Shown piece by piece: positions 26,383-39,500 of a DNA stretch of 64,000 bases. The notes under the pieces were generated by a model. That model was not told the DNA's origin, did no database searches, and saw only the letters and a program-made list of their open reading frames with translations. Made by a program: the position numbers and the translations under genes. How positions within the stretch are numbered: the first letter of the stretch is position 1; every line of letters begins with the position of its first letter. The stretch is from Primula veris (lineage: Eukaryota; Streptophyta; Magnoliopsida; Ericales; Primulaceae), in NCBI GenBank assembly GCA_963682055.1, contig OY821750.1:12650501-12714500 (forward strand). The letters run 5' to 3'.

Positions 26383-28444
26383 TTATTTAGAAATATACCA
26401 ACATTTCACTCCCAAAAAATCTCTCTCAGTTTTGTATCCTTAAGGGTAAAATAAATGTGTGAATGTATTTATCTCTGTGTGGGTAGAAAGAAAAATGAAT
26501 TCTTTCTTATTTTCTTTAAAAAAAAAAAAATATTTCTGTCTCTTGAGGAGAATACAAAGGGAGGGTCACGGCCTCCAATGAAAAGAGGAAATATTTAAAA
26601 TTGTTCAAGTGAAAGAGAAAAGAGTGAGATTTTTTCCATTAATTTATTACATATGACAAATTACAAAATTAATAAATAAAAATTAGCGACACATTTTTAT
26701 CAAAAATTGGAAACGTCAAAGTTTTATTAATAAATATAAGTTACATAATAAAAAATCAACAACAAAAAAACGAAAAGTTGTATAAGTGACTCGTTGAAAC
26801 TGCATATAAACAAAATGATAGAATATATAAAATTTAAATTTGCGAAACAAGCCGCATATATAAAAGCAGAAACTAAAATTTAAGAATAGTTAGCATAAAT
26901 ACAATTTGAGCAATTACCATGACCGGCTAGAATCTGAGTCTGAGTTAGAAAAATAATAAATAAGGTATACATATATATAGTTACAAATGAAATATATTAA
27001 TTATATTTCCGCTACCCGAGATATACCCGACAATATTAAATATCAAACCCGATCTCAATCCTGAAAGTGATCGGGTCGGGGTTGATTTCAGTCAGAAAAT
27101 TTTCGGATTGGGTGACGTGATCGGTAGGGTATCAGAAATTTTCCCAACCCTAAGTAAAAGTACTAACTTTTTTATACAATTTAATATACAATACGATTGG
27201 TGTATAGCAATTAATTTCATACAATTTTCTCGCTTTTTTGGTAAGAATTACTTTATAATTTGTTAAATTTCTAATTTATAAAGTATAGAAAATTAAAATC
27301 ATGACCTTAGAATCAAAACAATAAAAGTCGTGATTACAATCTCTTATTGTGTTATGATCTTATTTTATTGATTTTTTATATCAATATTTTTAAAATGAGC
27401 TAAAAAGTTTATTCTCACCTTTCTATCAATTAATGTGTATTTGAAATATAAGTAGTCTCGTTATACTTACTGATTAAAAATTATTTAAATTCTTCTATGT
27501 ACAAAATTGTATTTTTTTGAAAAAATAAAAATAAATTTTCTCACTCGTATCACCAAAGTACTAGAGTCTATCTTGACATTCCGAATTCGTGAAAGAAGAA
27601 GAAACAGACAACACAAAGAAAAACTGAAGTATGTGTGTCACATTGTGGCGGAGACTAAGATAAACGAGTACATTACATTTACCGGTATGATAAAGATGAT
27701 ACGTAGATTTTACAAAATTTAGTATATGGTATGTTAGATGTATGTTAATCATTTTAATATTTTCCAAAATATGTAAATACATGTAATATTTCGAAGTTAT
27801 TATTTATAAACAAAATAAGAGCTAGATTGATGCATCCTAGTCGTGTGAACAAATAAATAAGACTAATTGACGCTTTTAAATACGCTTTTAAGAGCTAGAT
27901 TGATCAACCCGAATAAGAATTCTTGGTTCCAACTCGGTACCAATTATAAATAGCAATAACCTCCACATTGTAATAATTTATAATTTTTTAAGATCCCGCC
28001 TTAATAAAATGTACTTCTATATAGTGATAAATAACATAAAATTGTAAAATTATACATATGTAATTTTAAGACGGTTTTCTATGCTAAATTATACATGGTG
28101 TTTATACATGTAAAGAGAGCATTAAATAAAATTTAGATGAATTTCTACTATTCTAGATATATATACTCGGTTTTCTAAATAACCATGTACTTAAGTAAAA
28201 AAATTCAAAATTTATGAGTTTATTATATCATGGTTTTCCACCTCGTTGAATTCATGGCATCATATGTTTAACCAGTTAGAAGTAAAAATATGTACTTAAT
28301 TCTTAAATATTTGTGCTACTTAGTGAAAAAATGTATACATTTATATTGTATTATACAAAATATATATTTAAATAAAATTATATTTTTTATTTATGAACCA
28401 CCACTTATGAATAACTATATAGTAATATTTTTTTCTGGTCCCGA
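26383..28444. other. PDK1 upstream region and gene-free AT-rich DNA
   Basis: The PDK1 promoter and 5' leader must lie at the left end, since the gene is on the minus strand and starts at 26382. The leader is pyrimidine-rich on the sense strand with a long homopolymer near 26515-26531. No TATA box can be chosen with confidence. The rest shows no coding segment. Confidence 0.45.
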
Positions 28445-29068
28445 GATTATGACTGTATAGAGGTTCTACTGTATTCACATTTCATAAATATTCGCCATTT
28501 TTGACCAATAAACACGTAGATTTAGTATATACATATATTTATTAAAATTTTATTATTTTTAGGTTTTTTGACAGACTTTCTATATGAGAATTTTGTATGG
28601 AATCGAGATGCACTTGTGGTGTGCTTCTGCGCAGACATTGAAACCGAGAATTTTGTATGGCATCGAGATGCAGTTGTGGTGTATATGATTCTATTGTATT
28701 TACATTTCATAAATATGCACCATCTTTGACAAATATACACGTAGATTTAGTATATACACAATCTCATCTTTATTAAAATTTTATTATTTTTAGGTTTTTT
28801 GACAGACTTTCTACATGAGAATTTTGTATGGCATCGAGATGCACTTGTGGTGCTTCTGCGCAGACGTTGAAACGCTTATGCGTAGACGTTGAAGCATCTA
28901 TGCTTCTACTGTATTCACATTTCATAAATATTCGCCATCTTTGACAAATATACATAGTCTCATATTTATTAAAATTTTATTATTTTTAGATTTTTTGACG
29001 GTCTTTCTACATCGAGAATTTTGTATGGCATTGAGATGCACTTGTGGTGTTTCTGCGTAGACGTTGAA
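28445..29068. repeat. Three diverged tandem units of about 230 bp
   Basis: Each unit contains CACATTTCATAAATAT, TTTATTAAAATTTTATTATT, TTTTTTGAC(A/G)G(A/T)CTTTCTA and GAATTTTGTATGG(C/A)AT(C/T)GAGATG. A shorter sub-repeat, TTCTGCG(C/T)AGACGTTGAAA, varies in number between units. No coding capacity is likely; open frames across it are repeat artefacts. Confidence 0.8.
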
Positions 29069-29767
29069 ATATCTATTTATTAATTGTATGCTTACGAGAC
29101 ATGGCTAGGTTATATTTTAGCTTGCATTCGTCCCAAGAAAATTTACACCTAAAAAAGTTAGGAAGTGCATTTTTGAAACAGTTACCTTATTTGACTGTTT
29201 ATGGTACAGTCACCTTAACCACTGTTAGATTAGAAAATTGATGGTTAGATGATGTTTTTCAATAACTAACTTATTTTTTCTATTTTCAGCAAATTAGAAT
29301 CTGATAAATTAAAAACAAATTGTACAACACATTAAAAACTCAAATAAAAATATAGAACCCTAGGAGGGCCTACCCTAAACTTAAATATTAATCAAAAATT
29401 AAATTTTTTTTATTCAAACGGGTTGTGAACCAGTCATATAGGGTTATCGTTCCCTAGTAATCACCAAGTTAGGTGATAACAATAAGAGAGATCAATATAT
29501 TTCAACAACACACAACTCATATTATCAATGTGGGACAATTGTATCTTTTACAACAATCACTTGGATCCAACACTAAATTCGTAGACTACGCGAGCTTTTG
29601 GGGGAACAACCTGTTGTTCAGGATCGACTCGTTTATTTAATGAGACTTATATTTTTGCTCAGTCCCCGACTCGTTTATAACTGAACGAACACTAGTCAAG
29701 GCTTTACCCAAGCTAACACAAATTTGTTGATAAACGGCTTGGTTTATTTGCACTGCATTATTAGTTT
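29069..29767. other. Gene-free stretch left of copia copy B
   Basis: I see no gene or clear repeat. The last five bases (AGTTT, 29763-29767) are the left target duplication of the copia element. Confidence 0.5.
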
Positions 29768-30012
29768 TGTTGTAACTTATACTGTGTGAATGTTTATGAG
29801 ACTTTATGAATATAATTAGTGGATTAGCGGTTACGGTGTTTTGCCATGATGTAATACTTGTAACGGTTTCAACCTATCACTATATAAAGGTTGAACCTCC
29901 TATTTAGATGACACACACACACATATTACATGAATACAAGTTCTCTTCTCCCTCAATGCATTTTCATTTATTATCGCATCTACATTACCGTTGAGCTAAT
30001 TCGCTTACAACA
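29768..30012 (+). repeat. 5' LTR of copia copy B
   Basis: It is 245 bp, from TGTTGTAAC to CTTACAACA, with a TATA box (CTATATAAAGG, about 29879-29889). It is the partner of 36044-36286. Confidence 0.92.
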
Positions 30013-30026
30013 CGTTATCGGCACTT
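30013..30026 (+). promoter_or_regulatory. Primer binding site-like stretch of copia copy B
   Basis: CGTTATCGGCACTT lies directly after the 5' LTR. It resembles the initiator-tRNA-complementary TGGTATCAGAGC site of plant copia elements, with changes. Confidence 0.5.
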
Positions 30027-33000
30027 TGCTTGAAAAAAACCCAACAATAAATCGTTTAGCCGGAGCATTTGGACCATTTCTTGCTTGAAGATTGACGTTT
30101 TTTGCTCGGAGATCGGGATATCAATCGTGGAGATTGAGTATAAACTTTTGAAAGTTTTGGGTAATTTTTTTTATCGATCTTCACCAACATACCATGAGAA
30201 CGGTACATAATTTTTATTTATATAAAACGTAGAAATTGCATGATTAATCAAGAATAAAACCGAAAATTTCATGTTTAGGATGTATATCACATGATAGATG
30301 GTTTATTTTGATAAACATTGGCTATTATAACCCATGTATATCACTTATAAAACAAGTTAAAACTTGTATGTGAATCTGTCAGACCAAAACTGTCACTTTT
30401 AGAACACTGCAGGACCATTATGCAATTTTCTGAAACAGTAAGACTTCGATGTAACTCTCTGCAAACATAGGACCAGTGCTGTAATTATCTTAAACTATTG
30501 GACTGCCTCTGTAAATTGGCTAAAACAATGTAGTTTTCTCTATTTACACTCATAGTCCCTGTAGTTAATCCCTATACACAGAATAGTATATGTGTACGAG
30601 TTTGCCTAATTTTTGGTCCATTAAGACTTTTCTACACACAAGTATAATTGGATTTAGTTCCTCTAACATCTAAAAGTTGTATAAAACTTGTAGAAAATAT
30701 TTATTGCATGAAATTATAACTTGCTAATGTTACATAATTGTATTTAGTCTCTTTACATGCCACCATTTATTGCCCTAAAATAGGTGTAACTTATGTGATA
30801 TAATTAAACCTTATAAAAATGGCAAGAGTCACACTTTTAGTGTTAGATTTAAGACCATAAAATTAGTAATTCATGTCATTTAATATTTCTAATCCATGTT
30901 CGGACTAGTTTAAATGAGTACGGCATGCCTTTATATTACGATATTGTTATCTTATCACATAAAAGATCGTAAACATTATATATGTTACTTGAGCTAATAA
31001 TTTCTTCAAGATCGAACATTTTATATGTAAATTTTGAGTTGAAATTTGCGAAATCATATATTTTCACATTTAAGTTGGAAAAATTATGAATTTTCCCCAA
31101 ATAGGCTCACCTATTTAGATACGATGTCTAGGAAAGATACAGGCGGATAGTTCCTATCCTAATGAGGTTGGGTTTTAAGTGGCATTCGTGCCCTCCACCC
31201 TCGCCGTCTTTCCTGGTCGTTTTTCAAGTAGAGCTACCGAAAGAGGTTGACTAAATAATAATTTCCCCGAGTGTGTTTATATAGTGATGTATGTTTCGCC
31301 AAATTGGTGTTTCAGTATCGACCCGTCGTTCGATCAATGAGAACCAATTCACATGAGAAGCAAAACTAATGTTTGCGAACCTGTCGTTTCAAAAAAAATT
31401 TTGTGCTTGTGCAAACCATAAACATATAAACTAGTCGTTTTATATGATAAATAATCCAGAACTCCCAACACATGTTGGATGCCATCTATGATGAGAAAAA
31501 TCGTAAAACATACTTGCGAAATGACTGTTTAAACGTTGATTTTAATCCGTCACCACATATTAGTCACACTGATGTGTGAAAATATGATGCCCAAAAATTT
31601 TTTGGATTCCATCTTTGATGAGTAAAACACGAATTTGTTGTTACCCTCGAGATGAATGCTAAGACGTTGATTTTATTCCGCCGCCACATTTGAGACGTGA
31701 TGACGTCTATGGTGAACAAATGTCTGAAATTGACATATTGGAGTTATCCATCACCAAAATACTAGCTTGGAAATTGTATTCCATAAGCAGTATCGTGAAT
31801 TTATATTCACCATGTTCCTTTATCGCTCATCTGTTATTGGATAAGAAAATTACCCCGGTGAGTAGTTTTAATCCTATTGGGTCAATGGCGAATTGTTTGC
31901 ATGATATTAATGCTCTTCGTGTATATTTTTTTTCCACGAATCGAGAACCGAGACAAGTGTTATTTGTTTCGAACTGTCGCGATCCCGATGAATCGCCTAG
32001 CCAAGAGAGATTTTAGACAATCGTCAAAAATCGAAAACCTGTGGCTCCAAGACGGTAATTGAAAGGAACAATATGGCCCGTTGTCACAAAGCCAGAGATA
32101 ATGCTCAATGAGACAACTCTATGCTATAAAGGCAAAGGTCATGCATGGTTACTCCTTAAATAGTTCAAAACTATTACACATGTGAAAAAACCGATGCTAA
32201 TGTGGTTAAAGCTAACAGAAAGGAAACTCTTGAGACCACCGGTTTTGTGGCTCAAATGAGTTTGGGATCTTTCTTTATTGATTTTGATAAATCATTGAGC
32301 CATTTTTTCGCTCATCTGGATTATGTTTTCCATTTGGATTATTATTTTTCCATTGGACCATACTTTTGGATTATGGTTTGCCTGTTTACAAAATTTCTCG
32401 AAATTAGTTAAAGTGTTTTGAGCAAATTCTTTTGACAAATGTGACCAAACTTTAAATTATGAAATTTTAGGCAATACTTGTAGGGTAGTTGATTTTTTTG
32501 TGTGGAAATAGTGGGTAACAGTGTACCACATAATTTCACCAACTATTTGCCTAAAAGAGTACTCAATGACAACGATTCTGGACCTGTCATTCCAAATCAA
32601 AATCTTTGGCAAAACCAAATTGATTTGTCAAATATGAGGTCTTATACTCATGTAGGTCCTGCCGTACCTTGTTGAGTTATAAAATATTTGAGAAAACCAG
32701 TGTTATCTGGTAATAGCTCATGAAAGAATTAAAATTTCTTTACATAGCCTCCATTCAATACGACCAAAAGCGTATTTTAGAGGAGTTGAAATGTCTTTCA
32801 AGTGGTTGCTACCACATTTTTTAAAGCATTTAAAGTTATCTTATCATTTCACATGTCGTTGAATGATAAACTATTTAGATGCTAAGACATGATTGTCTGT
32901 TTTATCATTCGCCTGTCGTCGATTGATAAGAGCATTTTGATATTGTGGCATAGACCGGATGAGATATTCCCGGGTCAAAAGACGATGGTTGATTTATAAT

Positions 33001-33602
33001 CGCATCGCATTTGTATTCTCTTTGAGGATATATTTCGTGATTAATCCGAAATTAATGCCACTAATGCTCACTTTGAAAGACTAGTATGTGTAAAGATCAC
33101 GAAATGAACTCGTAGAATTTTTGTAAAGAATTGAAGGAGTTATTGTGGACTTATCCAACCATAAGACGGACCATAAATATAAATGGTTATGGTTGATGCA
33201 TCGACAATATGGTCACATTTTATTGTTGTCCACATAAATGCAGCACTTCCCAAACTCTTAGCCTTATCATTAAGTTGATTGCTCATGATCCGGATTATCC
33301 TGAAAAGTCTAGTCGACTTGATAATACCGAAGAGTAAGAATCGAAATTTCGATTTGAATTACTTGAGTTTGGAAATTGAAACTGAACATCCTGTCGATTA
33401 TGTTCAGACCCAAATGGACTCACGGAAAGTTTGATGATGCGACTGCAAATGATTGCACGCACTTCTTGGTCTTGTGCACCAAGATTTATATTTTCGTGTG
33501 GGGTTATGCTATTTTGCTGCATTGGTCCGTTATGAGGCCCATAGACACTCAGACACCATATACGTACTAGCTGGTTACTGGTTATCAGCCAGAAGTCTCA
33601 TA

Positions 33603-34684
33603 TTAACTAAGCTAATTAGTGAATTTTATAACTAAACAATTTCGTTAACTATTTATTGCTAGTTTAAGCTACGCAAGCAATCAATATAAGCAATAAATAA
33701 GAGCGGAAAGTAAAAGTTAAGGGAAAAGAAATAACACAAGAGTTATAGAGGTTCGGCAAAACGCGCCTACGTCCTCTCCTCGGTATTCACACTACCGAGT
33801 GTTTCACTAGAATCTTCTTTCAAGATTACACTCTAACGAGCTAATTGACCGATTAAGCTCTCCCTCACTCTATGAGTATCCCGAATGAAAAGACCTAGAG
33901 CTTTTAAGCTACACTTGCTTGCAAAGCCTCTACCCGATCACTCGCTCACAAATGAGTTTATAAATTACTCTTACAAGTTTGAATTTGAAATGAATCATTC
34001 ACTAACAAATAATATCTTGGTGTTTACAAGATTACAATAATATTACACTCAAGAATATTTATGAATAAAAGTGAGAGAATTAAAGTATAAGCTTTGTATG
34101 ATCTTGAATTTGATAGCTTGAATTTGTGTGAATGTTGGGGTATGTTCAACAATGGATTTGGGGGCTATTTGAAGAGCCAAAAAGGTCCATTGGTCAATAG
34201 ATAACCGTTTGTAGTAGTTGAGTTTATTGCTCAATGGTTTTTCAGCAGTTACCCAGTTTTTCAGGATAAGCCAAAAAGCTGCTTTTTGAATTTCTACAGA
34301 AACGATCGGTCGTTGTCTGTAAAACGATCGGTCGTTTTTCTTGTGAACTCTCTGGAAGAAATTATACCTAAAATGATCGGTCGTGTCTGAAAAACGATCG
34401 GTCGTTTTTCTTTTGAACTCTCTGGAAGAAATTTGATCTGAAACGATCGGTCGTTTCTGCCTTAGCAATTTCTCGGTTTTCTCGACATAGTTCGAAAGCT
34501 CGTAACTTGTCCGTTTTAAGTCCGATTGAGGTTTCGCTTGAACCGTTGGCTTCGTATTTACGTAATCTATCATTTTGAACCTTTAACAAGCTAGATAAAT
34601 GATTAGTACGCAAAACGAACTTTTATCAAGTTTTACAAATTTTGTTATCATTAAAATAATCGATTAGAAGAACATCGTTCAACA
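33603..34684 (+). mobile_element. Partial LTR nested in copia copy B
   Basis: This is the same family as 56273-57448, but about 82 bp is missing from its left end. It ends CATCGTTCAACA like the other copy. Both contain AGAGTTATAGAGGTTCGGCA, and further on an array of GATCGGTCGTTT words (five here). It sits exactly where the reverse transcriptase of copy B is deleted, so insertion and deletion are probably linked. Confidence 0.75.
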
Positions 34685-36034
34685 ATATTGAACTATGATG
34701 TTCATATCTAAGTACAATAAGCGCATTATTGTACTTGGTCTAATGTGTTAGGACGAACATCTCGTCTGCTGTGAATGGTATAGCTCGACACAGCATCGCG
34801 CTAACACGCTGCCATCGAAATGGCATAAAAGATATTTTCCCATTACATTAAGGTAACTGTGGATGAGGGCTTATCTTATCCCATTTTGCGTCATCGAGTG
34901 TACCTACCCCCTTCGGTACTCGAATTAACGCAACCCTTTTTCGGTTATACCGATGTTGGTTACTTATCAGACCCGCATAAGGGATATTCCTTACATGGTA
35001 TGTCTTTACCATTAGGAATAAGACGATATCTTGGAGGTCTTGGAATGACTCCAAATGAATCACTCTGATCTCGTGCTCTATGAGACGACTAGAGACTGTA
35101 TATGTCTTCGAGCTAGTATTAGCCATATTTGAATTACATATGTTTTGTCTAACGATCCAGATAAAACACTTGTCATAGAAGACAACTTGTTGTTATCGAT
35201 TAAGAGATACATGACTACATTATGCTATTTAACATTTATCGTCGAAATAAATCTTCACATATGAAGTTTAAGAGAATCATGTCGAATGCTCGTTTTATTC
35301 CACGTTATATTTTCTTGCATACAGTCGTGTGCAAGTAAATGAGGCATCCAGTCGAATGCTCGTACTCTTTCTTGGAATATGAAATCCTTGCACCCAGTCG
35401 TGTGCAAGTGAGGGGGAGCATCCAGGTGAATGCTTATTGCACTAATTACTACTTAGTCGAAATCCTCGCACCCTGTCGTGTGCAAGTGAGGGAGAGCATC
35501 CAGCCGCATGCTCGTGTACTCTTTTTGTCTTTAGACCAAGGCTTTTTTTCCCACTGGGTTTTCCTTGGCAAAATTTCTTAACGAGACACATTTCTAATCT
35601 CGTTCTCACTTATGATTGCCGAAATCAGGGGGAGTATCCAGTTGTATACTTCTAACCATCGTGCACTCTTTTGTACTTCGATTAGAGTGTTTTTCCCACA
35701 GGGTTTTCTCTAACAAGGTTTTAATGAGACACACCGTGTATGACTATTTCCCCCACTACTACTGATAATTGTGTACTCTTTTGTCTTTCGACCAAGTTTT
35801 TCCCACTGGGTTTTCTTGTCAAGGTTTTGACGAGGCACATATGTTTTATTCAGTACATTCACGCACTTGTATAGTGTTTTTCGGCCCACTCCATTCGGCA
35901 ACACCATTCTGTCCTATGGTCCAGTTTTTGTCCCTTATCGGGTTTTTCGAAACCAAGGTTTCATGTGTTGGCATCTGTGAATGAACATTGAAGATGGAGG
36001 AACTCAAGTGAAGTAAAGTCTATTTCGCATATCC

Positions 36035-36043
36035 AAGGGGGAG
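36035..36043 (+). other. Polypurine tract of copia copy B
   Basis: AAGGGGGAG immediately precedes the 3' LTR, the expected position for priming plus-strand DNA synthesis. Confidence 0.8.
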
Positions 36044-36286
36044 TGTTGTAACTCATATTGTGTGAATGTTTATGAGATTTTATGAATATAATTAGTGGAT
36101 TAGCGGTTACGATATTTTGCCATAATGTAATACTTGTAACGGTTTCAAGTGATCACTATATAAAGGTTGAACCTCCTATTTAGATGACACACACACATAT
36201 TACATGAATACAAGTTCTCTTCTCCCTCTATGCATTTTCATTTATTATCGCATCTACATTACCGTTGAGCTAATTCGCTTACAACA
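36044..36286 (+). repeat. 3' LTR of copia copy B, upstream of SEX4
   Basis: It is 243 bp, with the same termini as the 5' LTR. A TATA box (CTATATAAAGG, 36156-36166) could start transcripts around 36190 that would read into the SEX4 gene. The LTR ends 284 bp before the SEX4 start codon. Confidence 0.9.
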
Positions 36287-36570
36287 AGTTTAAGTTTATT
36301 GGACTAATATTTTCCCATACTACACTTAAAATTAAGTATATCATCACATTTTCACTTTGGTACAACTCATTATTTCTAAAGTGGATGAAGTATTTCTAAA
36401 ATGGATGAAGTATAACCACACAAAAATTATGTATCTTTTATTTGTGCATATATATATATACACTGATATATAGCATCACTCTAATTTAAACAGTACGTGG
36501 AATAACTAACTCTCTGACAGGAACAGGATACCATATTTAGATTTGCTTATTTTTCTGGTCCTGATACGAA
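36287..36570 (+). promoter_or_regulatory. Short leader/promoter interval of SEX4
   Basis: Only 284 bp separate the copia 3' LTR from the SEX4 ATG. The interval is AT-rich with a (TA)n run near 36450-36460. No independent TATA box stands out with certainty. The gene's regulatory DNA must lie here, inside the LTR, or beyond the element. Confidence 0.5.
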
Positions 36571-39500
36571 ATGAACAGCCTTCACTTATTCCCCAGGCAT
36601 GAATTACATTCATATTTTACTATTTACTACTTTATATAATAATTAATATTCCATGACCCTTTCTCTTTTTCTTTCTGTATATGAAATCAGGTATTCTAGC
36701 TTACCTTTGCAGAGCTTAGTAGCTTCTCCAAGAACAATTCCTTCATCACCAGCAACCACTTTGGTTAGCTAGCTCCCCCCTCTCTCATTTATAAATAAAT
36801 AAGAATACCTCATCTGTCCCATAATTAATAATTCACTTACGATATGAACGAATATTAAGAAATATTAGTTAGAGTTACCTGAACTAATGGTTAATCCCTT
36901 CGTCTCATAATATTAGTTGAGTTAGATAGTTTGTGAATATTAAGAAATGTTGGTTAGTTTTAGTTGGAATAATAAATAAATATAATTTTTATAATATGGA
37001 CTTTAAATCTAATGATATCCATGATTAGCAGATAATAACACTCATTAAATAGGGGTTACATAGGCAACTAAATTTTTTTAAAGTCAAATCGGACTATTAT
37101 TTTGGGACGGAGTTTTAAAATCAAATTGAACTAATATTATGGGACGTAGTGAGTATATATATATATATATATACACTGTTGAGATAGTAATGATATCCAT
37201 GATTAGCAAAGAACAATACTCATCAAACAAGTCGGACTGTTGTTATAAAATGGAGGTTGTAATAATCATAGGGGCATTTATTGCAAATTAATTTTAATTT
37301 TTTTAAAATATGCAGTGTGAAATGTAGTTAATCTCAGTTTAAAACCGTTGAATATATACTTTTATAAGTGGTAGTTTATTGGGGGTAAAAATAAATAAGA
37401 GTAACTACTGGTGGGTAGGTTTAAAATATACGAAGGGGTAGTTTATTGGGGGTAAAAATAAATAAGAGTAATGATAAACGTTGGTAAGTAGCCTTTATCA
37501 AAATAATTGTGGAGCTATCTCGATGTGGATTTTAACAAGTACAATCAATAATTTCAGAATAGTCTAAACCTACAAGCCTTGCCCCCTGAATAGCTATTAG
37601 TTTTATAATGCTGAAGAACTGTTGTTCTATAAGCAAAGAAATGTGCAACTACTGGTCACAGTGCTTTGGTCAACATGTTATTGTATTATGATTTTCTTAT
37701 GGCGCCATCCTTAGCATGAGTAGATATTGAAGAAGTTCTGAACTTTTGTAACATGTATACTACTGCTGATCTTATATTAGTATACCACAAAGGTGTCTAA
37801 AACAGGCATCTTTATATGTTTATCTGACTGGATTATTGTGTGTGCGCATCCAATTATATACTAACTCAGATTTTCCTTCTTTTATAGAGTATGATGAATT
37901 CCATCGATTGTCTTCGAATCATTATGATAAAGGTAATCGTGTAGATTTTTTTATTATTTGATTTGATGTGGTGGTATTATTCTATATCATTAGCTGATTT
38001 TCAGATATATATCGAAAGAACAGGTTGCATCAATAAGTGTATGCTGTAGAGGACTTGGCCACTAGAGCTCTAAATAAATAAATTTATTAGAAAACACCTC
38101 TTTGGTGAACTAGGTTTATGAGTAATTTATGTATATGTTTACCTAGCGTTTACTGGAAGTTCAAGTTTCTTTAAGATGAACTATACACATTCCTAATGAT
38201 AAGAACTCATATTATGGTCAATAAAGTAAAAAAAAAGGTTAGCTTCTATATTGATTCAATTTGGGTAACAATGCTAAAAATTGATTGTTGGTGCAATTAC
38301 AGACTGTTTTGTTTGTGCGGTTACTTTAGTTTTATATTCCTACCTGTGTAATTTCAAGCAGTAATTTGAATATTAATTTGAAGAAGCACATTGCTTACAT
38401 ATCATGTTTAACTTTTCTCATCAAAATTCGTGTTTTCTCTTCTTAACATATTATATCACTTCAATTTCAATATATAAAATATGCTTCCTTATTTTGTGCG
38501 TTCATATCATCCCTTTTGTGATTTCACTAGCCAAATTCTGTATAAACGTGGAGGAGCTATTTCAAGAGATTATAAACAAAATAATTTCACAGACAGTGTC
38601 CGTTGATACACATATTTCTGAACATTATAAAAAAATATTCTGAAATGGGTCGAATGAACATTTTTATTCCAAATTATGAAGCATAAAGATTGTTTGTTAG
38701 TCATCCAATTATCTATTAAAATATGTCATCTTGTTATAATGGTTTGCAAAGTTCTCTGCGATTCAATGGGTTACGAATGATTTTTCTAAATAGATGGAAC
38801 CATTTTTTATTCACACAAATTATATTAGTAGGTTCAAAAGTTTAATGGGATGATGCAATTTTTTTGTCATACAAATTTCACTGAAATAGTTCCTTGCAAT
38901 GTTGTCAAATTTGTTGTTTCCCGTCGCTCATCTGATGATAAAGACGTTTTATACTGTCATATACTATCTTAAACAGAATGAGTTGATAAAAGTCCATTCA
39001 GAAAATATTTTTTTAGGCGGTGTCTGGTTCTACATCCAACGCTGATATGAGCAATGCTAAGGTTGAGGAGGAAAAATCTGAAGAATACAGTGCCAACATG
39101 ACTGAAGCTATGGGTGCTGGTAATCTGATGAGACATGATAATAGAGGGTTATACATACATAAAAATTTACATTTACCTATTTAGGAGTTCAATTAGTTTG
39201 GTTTTTTTATAGCTAGCTCATTATGCAATACTTGTTACTCTAGTTTCTGCCTTTTCTTTTGAGTAATACTATCTCCCTGGCAATTTTTCTGAGTGTTGTA
39301 CACTCGTAATAGTCGGTAGTATGTGGATAAGTTCCATTCGATGTATCTTCTTAACATTAATATTTTGCTTTTCATTTCTTTATGCAGTTTTGACATATAG
39401 GCATGAACTGGGAATGAATTACAATTTTATCCTTCCAGATTTAATTGTGGGATCATGCCTCCAGGTTAATTTGATCTCTACATTGAATATTAAATTTTAT

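Larger units (their letters stand above)
29768..36286 (+). mobile_element. Ty1/copia retrotransposon, copy B, with both LTRs
   Basis: The LTRs (29768-30012, 245 bp; 36044-36286, 243 bp) both run TGTTGTAA to TTACAACA and are nearly identical. AGTTT flanks the element on both sides (29763-29767, 36287-36291). A CGTTATCGGCAC primer-site-like stretch follows the 5' LTR, and a purine tract (AAGGGGGAG, 36035-36043) precedes the 3' LTR. Internally there is a degraded integrase end (about 33360-33600) and an RNase H-like block with GYTDVGYLSDPHKG (about 34790-35000), but the reverse transcriptase between them is missing. A foreign LTR sits at the same place (33603-34684). No pol protein can be made. 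Confidence 0.92.

Noticed and set aside
28522..28955. Two similar minus-strand frames starting MYICQRW
   Set aside because: They mirror the 230-bp tandem repeat and not a gene family.
34049..34613. Open frames of 174 and 81 aa on the minus strand
   Set aside because: They run through the LTR with the CGATCGGTCG array; no start context, domain or conservation with the second copy supports a protein.
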